Source: an uncultured Bacteroidaceae bacterium (GTDB lineage Bacteria > Bacteroidota > Bacteroidia > Bacteroidales > Bacteroidaceae). Taken from it: DNA of 32,415 nt. Shown one piece after another: positions 1 through 7,994 of this stretch; within the stretch, counting starts at the first letter, position 1, and every line of letters begins with the position of its first letter. The translations under genes and the position numbers were made by a program. The notes beneath the pieces are model-generated. The model had not been told where the DNA came from. It searched no databases and worked only from the letters and a program-made list of their open reading frames with translations. The DNA is taken from assembly GCA_905235575.1 (NCBI GenBank), contig CAJOLZ010000025.1, forward strand, positions 1 to 32,415. The letters are read 5' to 3'.

Positions 1-1085
1 ATGTAGTCCATGTTCGTCACCTTCTTGGTATTGAAAGTCCTGAGGTCGAGGCTCGTCAGGCTGGAGCAGTTATAGAACATGTGGTTCATGTTCGTCACCT
101 GGTCAGTGTTGAGGTTCTCGATACCCTGGATGGTAGTGAAAGATTTGAAACCATAGAACCAATAGGCGGTGCTGGTGGGATGATAGTTGGCAAACGAGTC
201 ATCGAATACGACGGTGGTGATGGTGCCGTTATCAAAGAACCAAGGGACATCAAAGTTTGAGGTAAACGACCCGATGTCCATACCGTTTTTCTCGGTTTTA
301 TGCGTGTCATAGTAGAAGGTGAGCACGCTGTTGACCGTGCTCAGTGATGCATAGGGCTCCAGGTGCGCAGAAAGATAGCCTGGGTTGCGTGTGCCGCCGT
401 CAATGCGGGCGTAGGCGATACCGTAATTCTGCGAGTTGTACGTCGTACCTTCACCACCGACGAGTTTCGTGCAGCCGTAGAACATACTCGTTCCGTCCGT
501 CACGTTTGCCGTGCTCCAGGCAACATCAGCATAGATGGTCGTCAACTTGGAGCAGTCAGAGAACATGTAGGACATGTCGGTGACTTTTTCGGTGTCGAAA
601 GTCCTGAGGTCGAGGCTCGTCAGGCTGGAGCAGCCATTGAACATAGATTTCATGTTGGTGACATTCTTGGTGTCGAAAGTCGTGAGGTTGAGACTCGTCA
701 GGCTGGAGCAATCACAGAACATGAGGGACATGTCGGTGACGTTCTCGGTGTGGAGGTATTTCAGATCGTTGATGGTGGTGAGTGCGCTCAGCCCTTGGAA
801 CATACGGGACGTGGAAGTTAAGCCATGGTAATTGTCAAACGTCGGATGGAAGGTGACGGTGGTGATGGTGGAATTGCCGTTACGGCCAGTATATCCAGGG
901 AATGAGCCCGCCTGCCAGGGGATGAGATACGACTTACCTGGGCGCCGTGAATACTGGAAATCATAATAGAAGGTGAGCGTTCCGTCTTCGGAGAGCAAAG
1001 CGTAAGGGTCCTGCGCCAGCATGGTGAGGGGCGAGAGCAGCAGGATGAGTGCTGCAAGCAGGTGTTTAGCGTTAAAATGTTTCAT
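1..1085 (-). CDS. BspA-like leucine-rich-repeat surface/secreted protein, 3' part cut by window edge
   Basis: The reading frame is open from an ATG at 1083-1085 to the left edge (361 codons, no stop), so the C-terminus is missing. Residues 1-25 look like a Sec signal peptide (basic start, Leu-rich core, cleavage near MLAQ). The rest is built of 25-residue repeats of the type NVTDMSxMFxxCSSLTSLDL, each followed by xTFDT (residues about 115-185 and from 329 on). These match the BspA / DUF285-like leucine-rich repeats of Bacteroidota surface proteins, which are used in adhesion and host or matrix contact in some species. Two larger modules each begin with PYAxLS and LTFYYD (residues 27 and 244), so the gene grew by duplication at two scales. 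A promoter lies at 1245-1275. The specific ligand cannot be told, and a C-terminal sorting signal would be outside the window. Confidence 0.85.
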   Translation of the reverse strand, partial: MKHFNAKHLLAALILLLSPLTMLAQDPYALLSEDGTLTFYYDFQYSRRPGKSYLIPWQAGSFPGYTGRNGNSTITTVTFHPTFDNYHGLTSTSRMFQGLSALTTINDLKYLHTENVTDMSLMFCDCSSLTSLNLTTFDTKNVTNMKSMFNGCSSLTSLDLRTFDTEKVTDMSYMFSDCSKLTTIYADVAWSTANVTDGTSMFYGCTKLVGGEGTTYNSQNYGIAYARIDGGTRNPGYLSAHLEPYASLSTVNSVLTFYYDTHKTEKNGMDIGSFTSNFDVPWFFDNGTITTVVFDDSFANYHPTSTAYWFYGFKSFTTIQGIENLNTDQVTNMNHMFYNCSSLTSLDLRTFNTKKVTNMDY

Positions 1086-1244
1086 AATTTAACTTTATTT
1101 ATTGATGGTTTAAGATATATATGTACAACGCCAACGGCCGACATTCACGATGAAGCGGCTGCGGATGATGTCTTACGAATCGGATATGTTGTGTTATGTT
1201 CCATTTCCTCTAACGACAGACATGTGTATATTTATTTATCTCCG

Positions 1245-1275
1245 CAAAGTTAATGTTCTTTAACTAACAATGCAA
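1245..1275 (-). promoter_or_regulatory. Bacteroidota-type promoter for the BspA-like gene
   Basis: On the minus strand the -7 box TAACTTTG (1245-1252) fits TAnnTTTG exactly. A TTG (1273-1275) lies 20 nt upstream as the -33 element. Transcription would start near 1238, giving a leader of about 150 nt before the ATG at 1085. Confidence 0.65.
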
Positions 1276-1312
1276 GAGTTTGGGGGATTTTTTTTGATGT
1301 TTTTTATAACTA

Positions 1313-1460
1313 GTCCTCGGTGAGATTCATCGCTTATTAGAGATTCTTCGCTTCGCTCTGAATGACAAATGGGGGTTGAATGATGTAACCTGTGTGGTGT
1401 CACTTATAAACAAACTTGTCATTCAGAGTGCCCAACGGGCCGAAGAATCTCACCGAGGAC
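1313..1460. repeat. Fold-back element with 16-bp perfect terminal inverted repeats
   Basis: Bases 1313-1328 and 1445-1460 are exact reverse complements (GTCCTCGGTGAGATTC). Inside, a motif AGATTCTTCG...CTCTGAATGACAA occurs forward at about 1341-1369 and reversed at about 1415-1450. A further forward copy lies just outside at about 1471-1512. The layout is like a MITE or degenerate fold-back repeat. No clear target-site duplication flanks it and no transposase is nearby. Similar GAATGACA-type repeats are common in bacterial intergenic DNA, without a known role as far as I recall. Confidence 0.6.
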
Positions 1461-1523
1461 GTCCGCTGCTTAGAGATTCATCGGGTCACTTCGTTCACCT
1501 CTGAATGACAAAGGGGAAAAAAA

Positions 1524-1601
1524 CGCACTGCGGTGCGACGGGCGTCGCAGCGTGGTGCGACAGGCAACGCACTGTGGTGCGTTTTTTGTCGCACCACAGT
1601 G
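1524..1601 (+). repeat. Intergenic hairpin repeat, copy A
   Basis: The first 36 nt (1524-1559) fold as two 16-nt arms around the loop GGGC, with 13 Watson-Crick pairs, two G-U pairs and one G-G mismatch. A second hairpin follows at 1570-1601 with perfect 12-bp arms and a T-rich loop. The first 26 nt match copies B, C and D except at five positions. It lies between the 5' ends of two divergent genes. Confidence 0.8.
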
Positions 1602-1650
1602 GTATTTTGGGGCCTCTGAGGGCCGAAAAGTGCAGAAATAGGGGAATTTA

Positions 1651-1682
1651 TTTGGCTATATTAAATAAAATGCATAAACTTG
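1651..1682 (+). promoter_or_regulatory. Probable promoter of the RlpA-like gene
   Basis: A TTTG (1651-1654) is followed after 20 nt by TAAACTTG (1675-1682), one base off the Bacteroidota -7 consensus. Transcription would start near 1689. An in-frame ATG at 1670 lies upstream of that start, so this promoter favours the ATG at 1724. Confidence 0.5.
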
Positions 1683-1723
1683 CAGCCGCTAACGTGCTAT
1701 GTTATAGCCGAAAAGAAATTTTT

Positions 1724-2161
1724 ATGAAATTTAGGCTCATTATTTTTGCGGCCACGTTGCTGTGTTGCGTGAGACTTTTTGCGCAAACGACACAGGAGGG
1801 AATTGCATCTTATTATGCCGACCGATTCCATGGCCGCCGCACGAGCAGTGGTGTCATCTATCACCGCGACAGCCTGACGTGCGCCCACCGCACGCTACCC
1901 TTCGGGACGAAGGTGCGCGTGAAGAATTTGAAGACGGGGAAGGAAGTGGTTGTGCGTGTCACCGACCGCGGCCCCTTCACGAAACGATTTATCATCGACC
2001 TGAGCCGTGCGGCAGCCGAAGAGCTCGATTTTGTGCGCGCAGGCATCTGCCGCGTGGAGCTCACCGTGCTGCCCAAGGAGGGTGAGACTACTCAGCCACC
2101 AACAGCCCAGCAGCCCGCAGATACTCCACAGAGGCGAGATATAGCTGAAAATGAGCTGTGA
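1724..2161 (+). CDS. Secreted RlpA-like double-psi beta-barrel protein
   Basis: This is a 145-residue protein with a signal peptide (residues 1-21, ending LFAQ) and one RlpA-type double-psi beta-barrel domain (about 26-116: GIASYYA, HGRRTSSG, CAHRTLPFGT, VTDRGPF, IIDLSRAAAE). RlpA proteins act in the periplasm on peptidoglycan at the septum, and the Pseudomonas enzyme is a lytic transglycosylase acting on strands stripped of stem peptides. There is no SPOR domain, so septal targeting through denuded glycan is not evident. Aligned by motif spacing, the histidine (H55) and aspartate (D81) are kept, but the usual glutamate after TASG is valine (V44), so enzymatic activity is uncertain. The start at 1724 is chosen for the signal peptide and promoter. 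The polar tail (119-145) is encoded opposite the end of the convergent channel gene. Confidence 0.8.
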   Translation: MKFRLIIFAATLLCCVRLFAQTTQEGIASYYADRFHGRRTSSGVIYHRDSLTCAHRTLPFGTKVRVKNLKTGKEVVVRVTDRGPFTKRFIIDLSRAAAEELDFVRAGICRVELTVLPKEGETTQPPTAQQPADTPQRRDIAENEL

Positions 2162-3446
2162 CCTGCGACTCGCTGGCGCGCTGCCATACGGCCTGTGACT
2201 CCAGATAGTCGCTCAGGGTCTCCATTCCGTTCTTATACTGCTTGCCGCTCAGGTTCATGCTTTCCTGTGCCTCGGCAAGCGACTTTTCCGACAGTTCCAC
2301 TTCCAGACGTGCCTCGTCGAGTTTGTTGGCTGCCTGCGAGAGTTCGAGGAGCATCATCTCTGTCTTGTCCTCCTGCTCCACCTGTGTCTGCTGCAACGCG
2401 GTCTTGGCGGCCTTCAGCTTGTTGGTGCGCTCACCGAAATGATAGAGCGGCACGCTGACGGTGACGCCTCCGGCGAAGTTCCATCCGTCGAGGAGCGTAC
2501 GGTCGTTGATTTCCGCTCCGTATGTGTATCCGTACTTGGCGAGCAGGGAGACTTGTGGCAGCATCTCGCTGCGTGCCTGTTTGACGTTCTCGCTCGCCAG
2601 TCGTGTCTGTGTCTGCAGCATGGCGTACTCGGGGCGTGCCGATACGTCGTCGGTCTGCAGGCCTATGGCATCGTCGACGGCGGGGTATTCGCTGCCCACC
2701 GTGAGCGGCGTGTGCAGGGGCTGTCCCGTGGCGTGGCATAGGTTCATGGTGGCGAGGCGCACTGCGTTCTCGGCACGTCGTATCTGCAACTCTACCTCGC
2801 TGAGGCGCACCTGCACCTTCAGTCGGTCGTTATCCATGAGCAGTCCCAGACGTACGGCGCTCTCGACATTGCGGTTGAGTTCGTCGAGCAATTCCTTGTA
2901 TTTACGGGCCACCTGCAACAGTTCGTTGGCGTTCACCACCTGGGCGTAGGCTTCGTCGGCACCCTGTATCACCTCGGCTTCGGAAAGGCGCTCACGCTGT
3001 CGGTTGAGGTCGACAGCCAGCTGCGACATGCGGTAGGCCGAGCGTATCTTACCGCCCATGTAGAGGGGTTGCTTGAGCAGCAGGTTGGCACTGTATATGC
3101 CGTGCAGCTTGTAGTCGACATTGACACCGGGGAAGTAGGAATAGGTGCCGTTGGGGACGAAGACGTCGCCGGAGATGCTTCCCACGGGGAGGAGACCGCC
3201 GGGTATCTCGAACGAACCCTTGGCGGAGTCGTAGAGCCCCAGTCCCGAAACGGAGAAGTCGGGGAAGAAGAGGGCGCGCGTGGAGCGACGTGTGTACTCT
3301 GCCGCCTCGGTGGCAAGCGATGCCGACTGGCGCGACTTATTGTTCTGCAACGCCATCTCGCGGCACTGCTGTATGGTGATCTGCTGTGCACGCAAGCCAA
3401 TGGGCGCGGCAGCAAGGAGGTATATCAGTAATAGCGACTTTCTCAT
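2088..3446 (-). CDS. TolC-like outer-membrane efflux channel protein
   Basis: This 452-residue protein has a cleavable signal peptide (ending LRAQQ) without a lipobox cysteine. It shows the two-fold repeated, helix-rich layout of the outer membrane efflux protein (OEP/TolC) family: long amphipathic helices rich in Ala, Glu and Gln (about 140-250 and 345-435) and the segment VSVPLYHFGERTNK (about 330), typical of the second repeat. It would form the trimeric outer-membrane exit duct. It is the third gene of the operon and starts 5 nt after the pump gene stops. Its last 74 bp overlap the end of the convergent RlpA-like gene. Confidence 0.9.
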   Translation of the reverse strand: MRKSLLLIYLLAAAPIGLRAQQITIQQCREMALQNNKSRQSASLATEAAEYTRRSTRALFFPDFSVSGLGLYDSAKGSFEIPGGLLPVGSISGDVFVPNGTYSYFPGVNVDYKLHGIYSANLLLKQPLYMGGKIRSAYRMSQLAVDLNRQRERLSEAEVIQGADEAYAQVVNANELLQVARKYKELLDELNRNVESAVRLGLLMDNDRLKVQVRLSEVELQIRRAENAVRLATMNLCHATGQPLHTPLTVGSEYPAVDDAIGLQTDDVSARPEYAMLQTQTRLASENVKQARSEMLPQVSLLAKYGYTYGAEINDRTLLDGWNFAGGVTVSVPLYHFGERTNKLKAAKTALQQTQVEQEDKTEMMLLELSQAANKLDEARLEVELSEKSLAEAQESMNLSGKQYKNGMETLSDYLESQAVWQRASESQVTAHFQLYLASVEYLRAAGLLVAE

Positions 3447-3451
3447 TTTCT

Positions 3452-6400
3452 TTATGATTCTTTTCTCTTAATACCAAAGAACGTGGCATAGAGGACGGGA
3501 ACGAACAGCAACGTGATGAGTGTGCCGAAGAGCAGACCGCCCATGATGGTGACGGCCATGCTGCCAAACATGGCGTCGGAGAGCAGAGGTATCATGCCGA
3601 GCACTGTGGTCAGGGAGGCCATCATGACGGGGCGCAGACGGCTCTTGCTGCTGGCGATGAGCGCCTCGAAGGGGTCGACACCGGATTCCATCTGGAGGGT
3701 TATCTCGTCCATCAGCACGATGCCGTTCTTCACAATCATGCCTATCAGTCCGAGCGCACCGACGATGGCGACGAAGGTGAACGTCTTGCCGGTGACGAGG
3801 ATGGTGATGACCACTCCGACGAAGAGCACAGGTATGGTGCACATGATGATGGCCATCTTGCGATAGTCCTTGAACAACATGATGAGGATGGCTATCATCA
3901 GAATGATGGCAAGCGGGAAGTTGGCGAAGAGGTACTTCATACTGCTGTCACTGGCAGCCTTCTCTCCCTGCCACGAGAGCGAATAGCCTGCGGGCAGAGG
4001 TATGCGCTCGATCTCGGCTGCGATGGCGGCACGTGTGCGCTCGGATTCGGCACCGGGCAGGGGCGAACACTGGACACGCTGCATACGCTGCCCGTTGTAA
4101 CGCGGCACGACGGGGTCTTCCCACTCGACAGCAACATTGCGGCTCACCTGACGCAGCGGCGTGCTGCGGAGCAGGTCATTCAGCATGGCCTCGCGCGACA
4201 ACGAGCCGGTTTTCAGTCGCAACAGGTTGTCGTCGCTGAGCAAGGACCTCACGTTGGGCAACGTGGAGAAGACCTGCATGTTGTTCAGGTCGCCAATAGG
4301 CTGTCCGTCCTTGTCAACACACTTCACATAGATTGTGTTGGAGTGGATGCCTTCGTAGAAATTTCCGACGGGGATTCCACCGTTGGCGGAGAGGAGCGAC
4401 AGGCTGAGGTCGGTGCGGCTGAGGCTGATGGTACGCGCCGAGGGCTGATCGTAATCGACAGACAGCACGGGCACTTTGGGTTCCCAGTTGGTGGTAATGA
4501 GGCACACCTTGCCGCTGCGTTCCATGATGGCTCGGGCAGAATCGGAGAGGACATGCAGCACGGCAGGGTCGGGACCCTGGAACTGTGCCTCGATGGGATA
4601 CTTCTTGAACATCAGGTTGTACTTCTTCAGCTTGAGGTATGCATCGGGATAGAGGTCCGTCAGGCGGTCCTGTATCTCGTCGATACGCTTGTTAAGCGAC
4701 TTGGGCGAATCGAAGTCGATGATGAGTTCACCGTATGAGAGCGAGGGCGTAGGCACCACACGCACCAGGTTGTAACGTCCGGGACATCCTCCGATGGACG
4801 TCGTGACGTGTGTCACTTCGGGATAGGTGCGCAGGATGCGCTGTATGCTGTCCAGGTCGCGCTGCACCCGGGTGCTGTTGGTTCCCTCGGGCAACTTGTA
4901 TTCGAGATAGCACTGGTTATAGACCATGTCGGGGAAGAATCCCTTGCGCATCCTTGGATAACCCAAGACGGCAAGCACCATCATGCCCAGCACACTGAGC
5001 ACAACCAACGCACGGTTGCCCAGACAGAAAGCAAGAATCTTGTGCAGGATGCGATAGAAGACTCCGTCGTAGAGTTCGACCGGCTCATCACTTTCGGGGG
5101 TGTTGTCCTTCTTTTTCTTCACCAGCATGCGTGCTCCCATCAGGGGGACGTGCGTGAGTGCGAGTATCCAGCTGAGCAGCAGCGAGACGGCAAGCACGAT
5201 GAAGAGGTCGCGCACATAGACGCCCGTCGTGTCGGGAGACATGTATATGGGCAGGAAGGAGAGGATGGCTATCATGGTGGCACCGAGCAACGGCATGGCG
5301 GTGCGGCGGGCTATTCCGGTGAAGGCTTCTGAATGAGGCTTGCCCGCCTTGAGGTCGACAAGTATGCCGTCAATGATTACGATGGCGTTGTCGACCAGCA
5401 TTCCCATGGCCAGGATGAATGCTCCGAGCGAGACTCGCTGCATGGTTCCGTCGAAACGGCCAAGCAGCAGGAAGGAACCAAAAACGATGACCACCAGGCT
5501 GATGGCTATGATGATTCCGCTGCGGAGACCCATGAAAAACATGAGCACAATGATGACCAAGAGGACTGACTCGACGAGATTCACCACGAAGGTGCTCAGT
5601 GCCTCGTTCACACGCTCAGGCTGGTTGAACACTTTGTGACACTCGACGCCAGTGGGGAAACGCGTCTTGTGCAGACGGTCCATCTCGCGTTCAACCACAC
5701 GTCCCACTTTCACCACATCGGCATCGGAGGCGGCAGAGACGAGGATGCCCAGTGCCGGACTGCCGTCGTACTGGAGTGCGTTGCGCACGGGTGTCTCGGT
5801 GCTCTTCTCCACTTCGGCAACATCTCCGATGCAGAGACGGTCGGCCTCGTGGCCCTGGATGAGCATGCGGCGTATGTCCTCCACTTGCTGGAAGCGGTCG
5901 GCCACGGTGATGCGTATGCGCTGGTCGCCGTTGTCGTAGTATCCGGCATAAGAGGTCACGTTCTGTCCGTTCAGCACGGCTATTACCTCGGTGGGCATCA
6001 CGCCCAAGCTTCCCATCTTGTCCTGCAACAGACGGATTTCGATGCATTCCTCCTGTGTTCCGTAAATCTCTACGCGGTCCACGCCGTCGATGTTCGTAAT
6101 CTCACGCTTCACCAGTTCGGCATAGGAACTGAGCTCGCGCTCGGTGATTCCGTCGCCCGTCAGCGCATAGAACATACCATAGACGTTGCTGAAGTCGTCA
6201 ATCGTCTGCGGCGTCTGACAACCCTTGGGCAGCGAGGCCTGCGCATCGTACACCTTGCGGCGCATGCGGTCCCAACATTGCTCCACATCGTCGTCGGACG
6301 TGGTGCTGAGCAGTTCCACCATGATGATGGAGAGGTCGTTGTAGGAATAGCTCTCGATGTTGTCGATGTCGCCCATCGAGCGTATCTTCTTCTCGAGGAC

Positions 6401-6598
6401 GTCGGTCACTTCCATCTCCACCTGATGGGCAGATGCGCCCGGGAAGACGGTGACGACCATCGCCTGCTTCACTTTAATCACAGGGTCCTCCAGCTTGCTC
6501 ATGTCGTAGGCTGCGAAAGCGCCCCCCACCACGAGCACGGCGACCAAGAAATATACGAGCCCCTTGTTGCGGAAGGCCCAGCTTGCAAAGTCCATCAT
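3452..6598 (-). CDS. RND-family efflux pump, inner-membrane permease (AcrB/HAE1-like)
   Basis: At 1048 residues this has the normal length for an RND multidrug permease. It has an N-terminal transmembrane helix (about 12-32), a large periplasmic porter loop starting with SKLEDP and FPGASAHQVE, a helix cluster at about 340-520, a second periplasmic loop, and a C-terminal cluster from about 890. It should pump substrates out using the proton gradient, with the adaptor and channel encoded beside it. Of the AcrB proton-relay residues, the Asp407 equivalent (D403) and Lys940 equivalent (K957, in VKNGIVLMDE) are present, while the Asp408 equivalent is Asn (N404, in GMLVDNAIV), as in several RND subfamilies. 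The gene starts in a 4-bp ATGA overlap with the adaptor gene, which suggests translational coupling. The substrate cannot be inferred. Confidence 0.93.
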   Translation of the reverse strand: MMDFASWAFRNKGLVYFLVAVLVVGGAFAAYDMSKLEDPVIKVKQAMVVTVFPGASAHQVEMEVTDVLEKKIRSMGDIDNIESYSYNDLSIIMVELLSTTSDDDVEQCWDRMRRKVYDAQASLPKGCQTPQTIDDFSNVYGMFYALTGDGITERELSSYAELVKREITNIDGVDRVEIYGTQEECIEIRLLQDKMGSLGVMPTEVIAVLNGQNVTSYAGYYDNGDQRIRITVADRFQQVEDIRRMLIQGHEADRLCIGDVAEVEKSTETPVRNALQYDGSPALGILVSAASDADVVKVGRVVEREMDRLHKTRFPTGVECHKVFNQPERVNEALSTFVVNLVESVLLVIIVLMFFMGLRSGIIIAISLVVIVFGSFLLLGRFDGTMQRVSLGAFILAMGMLVDNAIVIIDGILVDLKAGKPHSEAFTGIARRTAMPLLGATMIAILSFLPIYMSPDTTGVYVRDLFIVLAVSLLLSWILALTHVPLMGARMLVKKKKDNTPESDEPVELYDGVFYRILHKILAFCLGNRALVVLSVLGMMVLAVLGYPRMRKGFFPDMVYNQCYLEYKLPEGTNSTRVQRDLDSIQRILRTYPEVTHVTTSIGGCPGRYNLVRVVPTPSLSYGELIIDFDSPKSLNKRIDEIQDRLTDLYPDAYLKLKKYNLMFKKYPIEAQFQGPDPAVLHVLSDSARAIMERSGKVCLITTNWEPKVPVLSVDYDQPSARTISLSRTDLSLSLLSANGGIPVGNFYEGIHSNTIYVKCVDKDGQPIGDLNNMQVFSTLPNVRSLLSDDNLLRLKTGSLSREAMLNDLLRSTPLRQVSRNVAVEWEDPVVPRYNGQRMQRVQCSPLPGAESERTRAAIAAEIERIPLPAGYSLSWQGEKAASDSSMKYLFANFPLAIILMIAILIMLFKDYRKMAIIMCTIPVLFVGVVITILVTGKTFTFVAIVGALGLIGMIVKNGIVLMDEITLQMESGVDPFEALIASSKSRLRPVMMASLTTVLGMIPLLSDAMFGSMAVTIMGGLLFGTLITLLFVPVLYATFFGIKRKES

Positions 6599-7665
6599 AG
6601 CATACCTCCCACGTTGGTCTCAGACACCGGCGCGAGCATCTCGACGCGCTCGCCGTCCTTCAGATGATGTGCGCCCGAGGATACAATCAGGTCGCCGGGC
6701 GTGAGACGACCGGAAACGGTTGCCGTACCGTCGGTGTGGAGCGTCTTCACCTCCACCGGCGTGCGGCTCACTACGCCGTCCTTCGAGCTGTATGTGTAGA
6801 CAAAGGCACTCCCCTGCTCTGCCACGAGCGACGTGGAGGGGATGACCACCTGGCTGTTGTCAGAAGCAGATGTCTGGATTTTTACCCACACCGACATGCC
6901 CGGCGCCAGCTTCTCGACCTCGCCCACCACACGCAGGCGGAGCGTATAGAGCTGGTTGGCATTGGCCTTGGGCAGGACGCTGATGAACTGCAGGGGCACC
7001 ACCGTGTTGGGGAGAATATCGAGCGTGCACGAATAGTTCTCGAACTTATCGACGTTCATATATGAGATGGCCGGCAGATTCACCTCCACTTCGAGCTGCC
7101 TGCCCGAGAGTATGGAGAGGATGGGCATGCCGGCGCCGACGGTCTCGCCGTTTTCGAAGAGACGCTTCTGCACAGTGCCTGCAAAAGGAGCATAGATGCG
7201 CGTATAGGCCAACTGGTTGCGGTGGTTCTGCAACTTGGCTTCAATCTGCTGCAGCCCGAAGCGCGCCTTGTCGTAATTGCTGGCGGTGGTTCCGTTCTCG
7301 CCGTAGAGGGCAATCACACGCTCGGCATCGGACTTCACCTGCTCATACTCGGCCTCGGTGGCAGAAAGCTGCACCTGATAGTCCGTCGGGTCGATTTCGG
7401 CCAGCAACTGTCCGGCTGACACACGCTGACCCTCGTCAACATATATTTTCTTTAACACGCCGGCCACGCGGAACGAGACATTTGCCTCGGACGATGCATC
7501 AATGCGGCCGGGAAACTCCAACACACTGCCCACACCAGCCTGGCGGACTGTGTCGATGCGCACTACGGGCACACTTTCCTCCGTCGTCTGTGCTTTTTTG
7601 CCACACGACACGAAAATCAGCATCGCAAGCGAGAGAAAGCTGCCGAAAACGAGTAATTTCTTCAT
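6595..7665 (-). CDS. RND efflux periplasmic adaptor (membrane fusion protein), lipoprotein
   Basis: This 356-residue protein begins with a lipoprotein signal peptide (MKKLLVFGSF, lipobox FVSC, Cys21), so it is probably anchored in the inner membrane. It shows adaptor architecture: a first biotinyl-lipoyl half (EFPGRIDASSEANVSF, then VDEGQRVSAGQLLAEID), a coiled-coil hairpin (about 90-140), the second lipoyl half (YAPFAGTVQKR, ENGETVGAGMP), a beta-barrel and a membrane-proximal domain. It links the pump to the outer-membrane channel. A GTG at 7693-7695 would extend the frame by 10 codons but lies in the -7 box, so the ATG at 7663-7665 is preferred. It is the first gene of the operon. No regulator gene is adjacent. 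Confidence 0.9.
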   Translation of the reverse strand: MKKLLVFGSFLSLAMLIFVSCGKKAQTTEESVPVVRIDTVRQAGVGSVLEFPGRIDASSEANVSFRVAGVLKKIYVDEGQRVSAGQLLAEIDPTDYQVQLSATEAEYEQVKSDAERVIALYGENGTTASNYDKARFGLQQIEAKLQNHRNQLAYTRIYAPFAGTVQKRLFENGETVGAGMPILSILSGRQLEVEVNLPAISYMNVDKFENYSCTLDILPNTVVPLQFISVLPKANANQLYTLRLRVVGEVEKLAPGMSVWVKIQTSASDNSQVVIPSTSLVAEQGSAFVYTYSSKDGVVSRTPVEVKTLHTDGTATVSGRLTPGDLIVSSGAHHLKDGERVEMLAPVSETNVGGML

Positions 7666-7694
7666 AATCTGGTTTAATTCTTTTATTTCTGCCA

Positions 7695-7726
7695 CAAAGA
7701 TATAAAAAATTCTTGACTTCGTGCAA
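7695..7726 (-). promoter_or_regulatory. Promoter of the RND efflux operon
   Basis: The minus strand carries TATCTTTG (7695-7702), an exact TAnnTTTG -7 box, with TTG (7724-7726) 21 nt upstream. Transcription would start near 7688, about 23 nt before the adaptor ATG. This placement excludes the longer GTG start. Confidence 0.7.
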
Positions 7727-7817
7727 TTATTTCGGACTTAAAAAAGAACAGAAATACTAGGTGTCGATTGTTCCAGAGATCGAATCGGACGAACGGCCAC
7801 CTTGCAGAGGTGGAAAA

Positions 7818-7902
7818 CGCACCGTGGTGCGACAGGCGTCGCAGCGTGGTGCGAAGGCCGACGCACCACGCTGCGTCAGTCCGAAAAACACGGTGCATCG
7901 CA
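7818..7902 (+). repeat. Intergenic hairpin repeat, copy B
   Basis: Bases 7818-7853 fold as 16-nt arms around the loop AGGC, with 13 Watson-Crick pairs, two G-U pairs and one G-G mismatch. The element continues to a tail (7873-7902) that matches copy C at 25 of 30 positions and sits the same 55 nt from the element start. It lies between the rplQ terminator and the efflux promoter. Confidence 0.8.
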
Positions 7903-7933
7903 CGAGTGTGCCGCAGCCCTCGCCGCTGGGCAC

Positions 7934-7967
7934 AAAAAAACCGCTCTATCCTTCACGGACAGAGCGG
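7934..7967 (-). terminator. Rho-independent terminator of the ribosomal super-operon
   Basis: On the minus strand a stem CCGCTCT...AGAGCGG (7941-7967), extended inward by GTCC/GGAT, is followed directly by seven T residues (7934-7940). It lies 27 nt after the rplQ stop codon. Confidence 0.9.
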
Positions 7968-7994
7968 CAACATTATTGCAATATGTAGTATGTA

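Larger units (their letters stand above)
1086..1723. other. Intergenic region between divergent genes, rich in repeats
   Basis: No convincing gene is seen here. The stretch holds the leader and promoter of the BspA-like gene (1086-1275), a fold-back element (1313-1460), a third copy of the motif inside that element (about 1471-1517), palindromic repeat copy A (1524-1601) and the rlpA promoter (1651-1682). An open frame from 1505 that joins the RlpA frame runs through the repeat and is unlikely to be translated upstream of 1724. Confidence 0.7.

Noticed and set aside
1505..1723. N-terminal extension of the RlpA-like protein by 73 codons
   Set aside because: It would pass through the palindromic repeat and the inferred promoter and bury the signal peptide. 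The ATG at 1724 gives a clean signal sequence.
5636..6667. Plus-strand open frame of 343 codons opposite the RND permease start
   Set aside because: It is a shadow of the well-supported permease and adaptor genes, with no domain and no upstream promoter.
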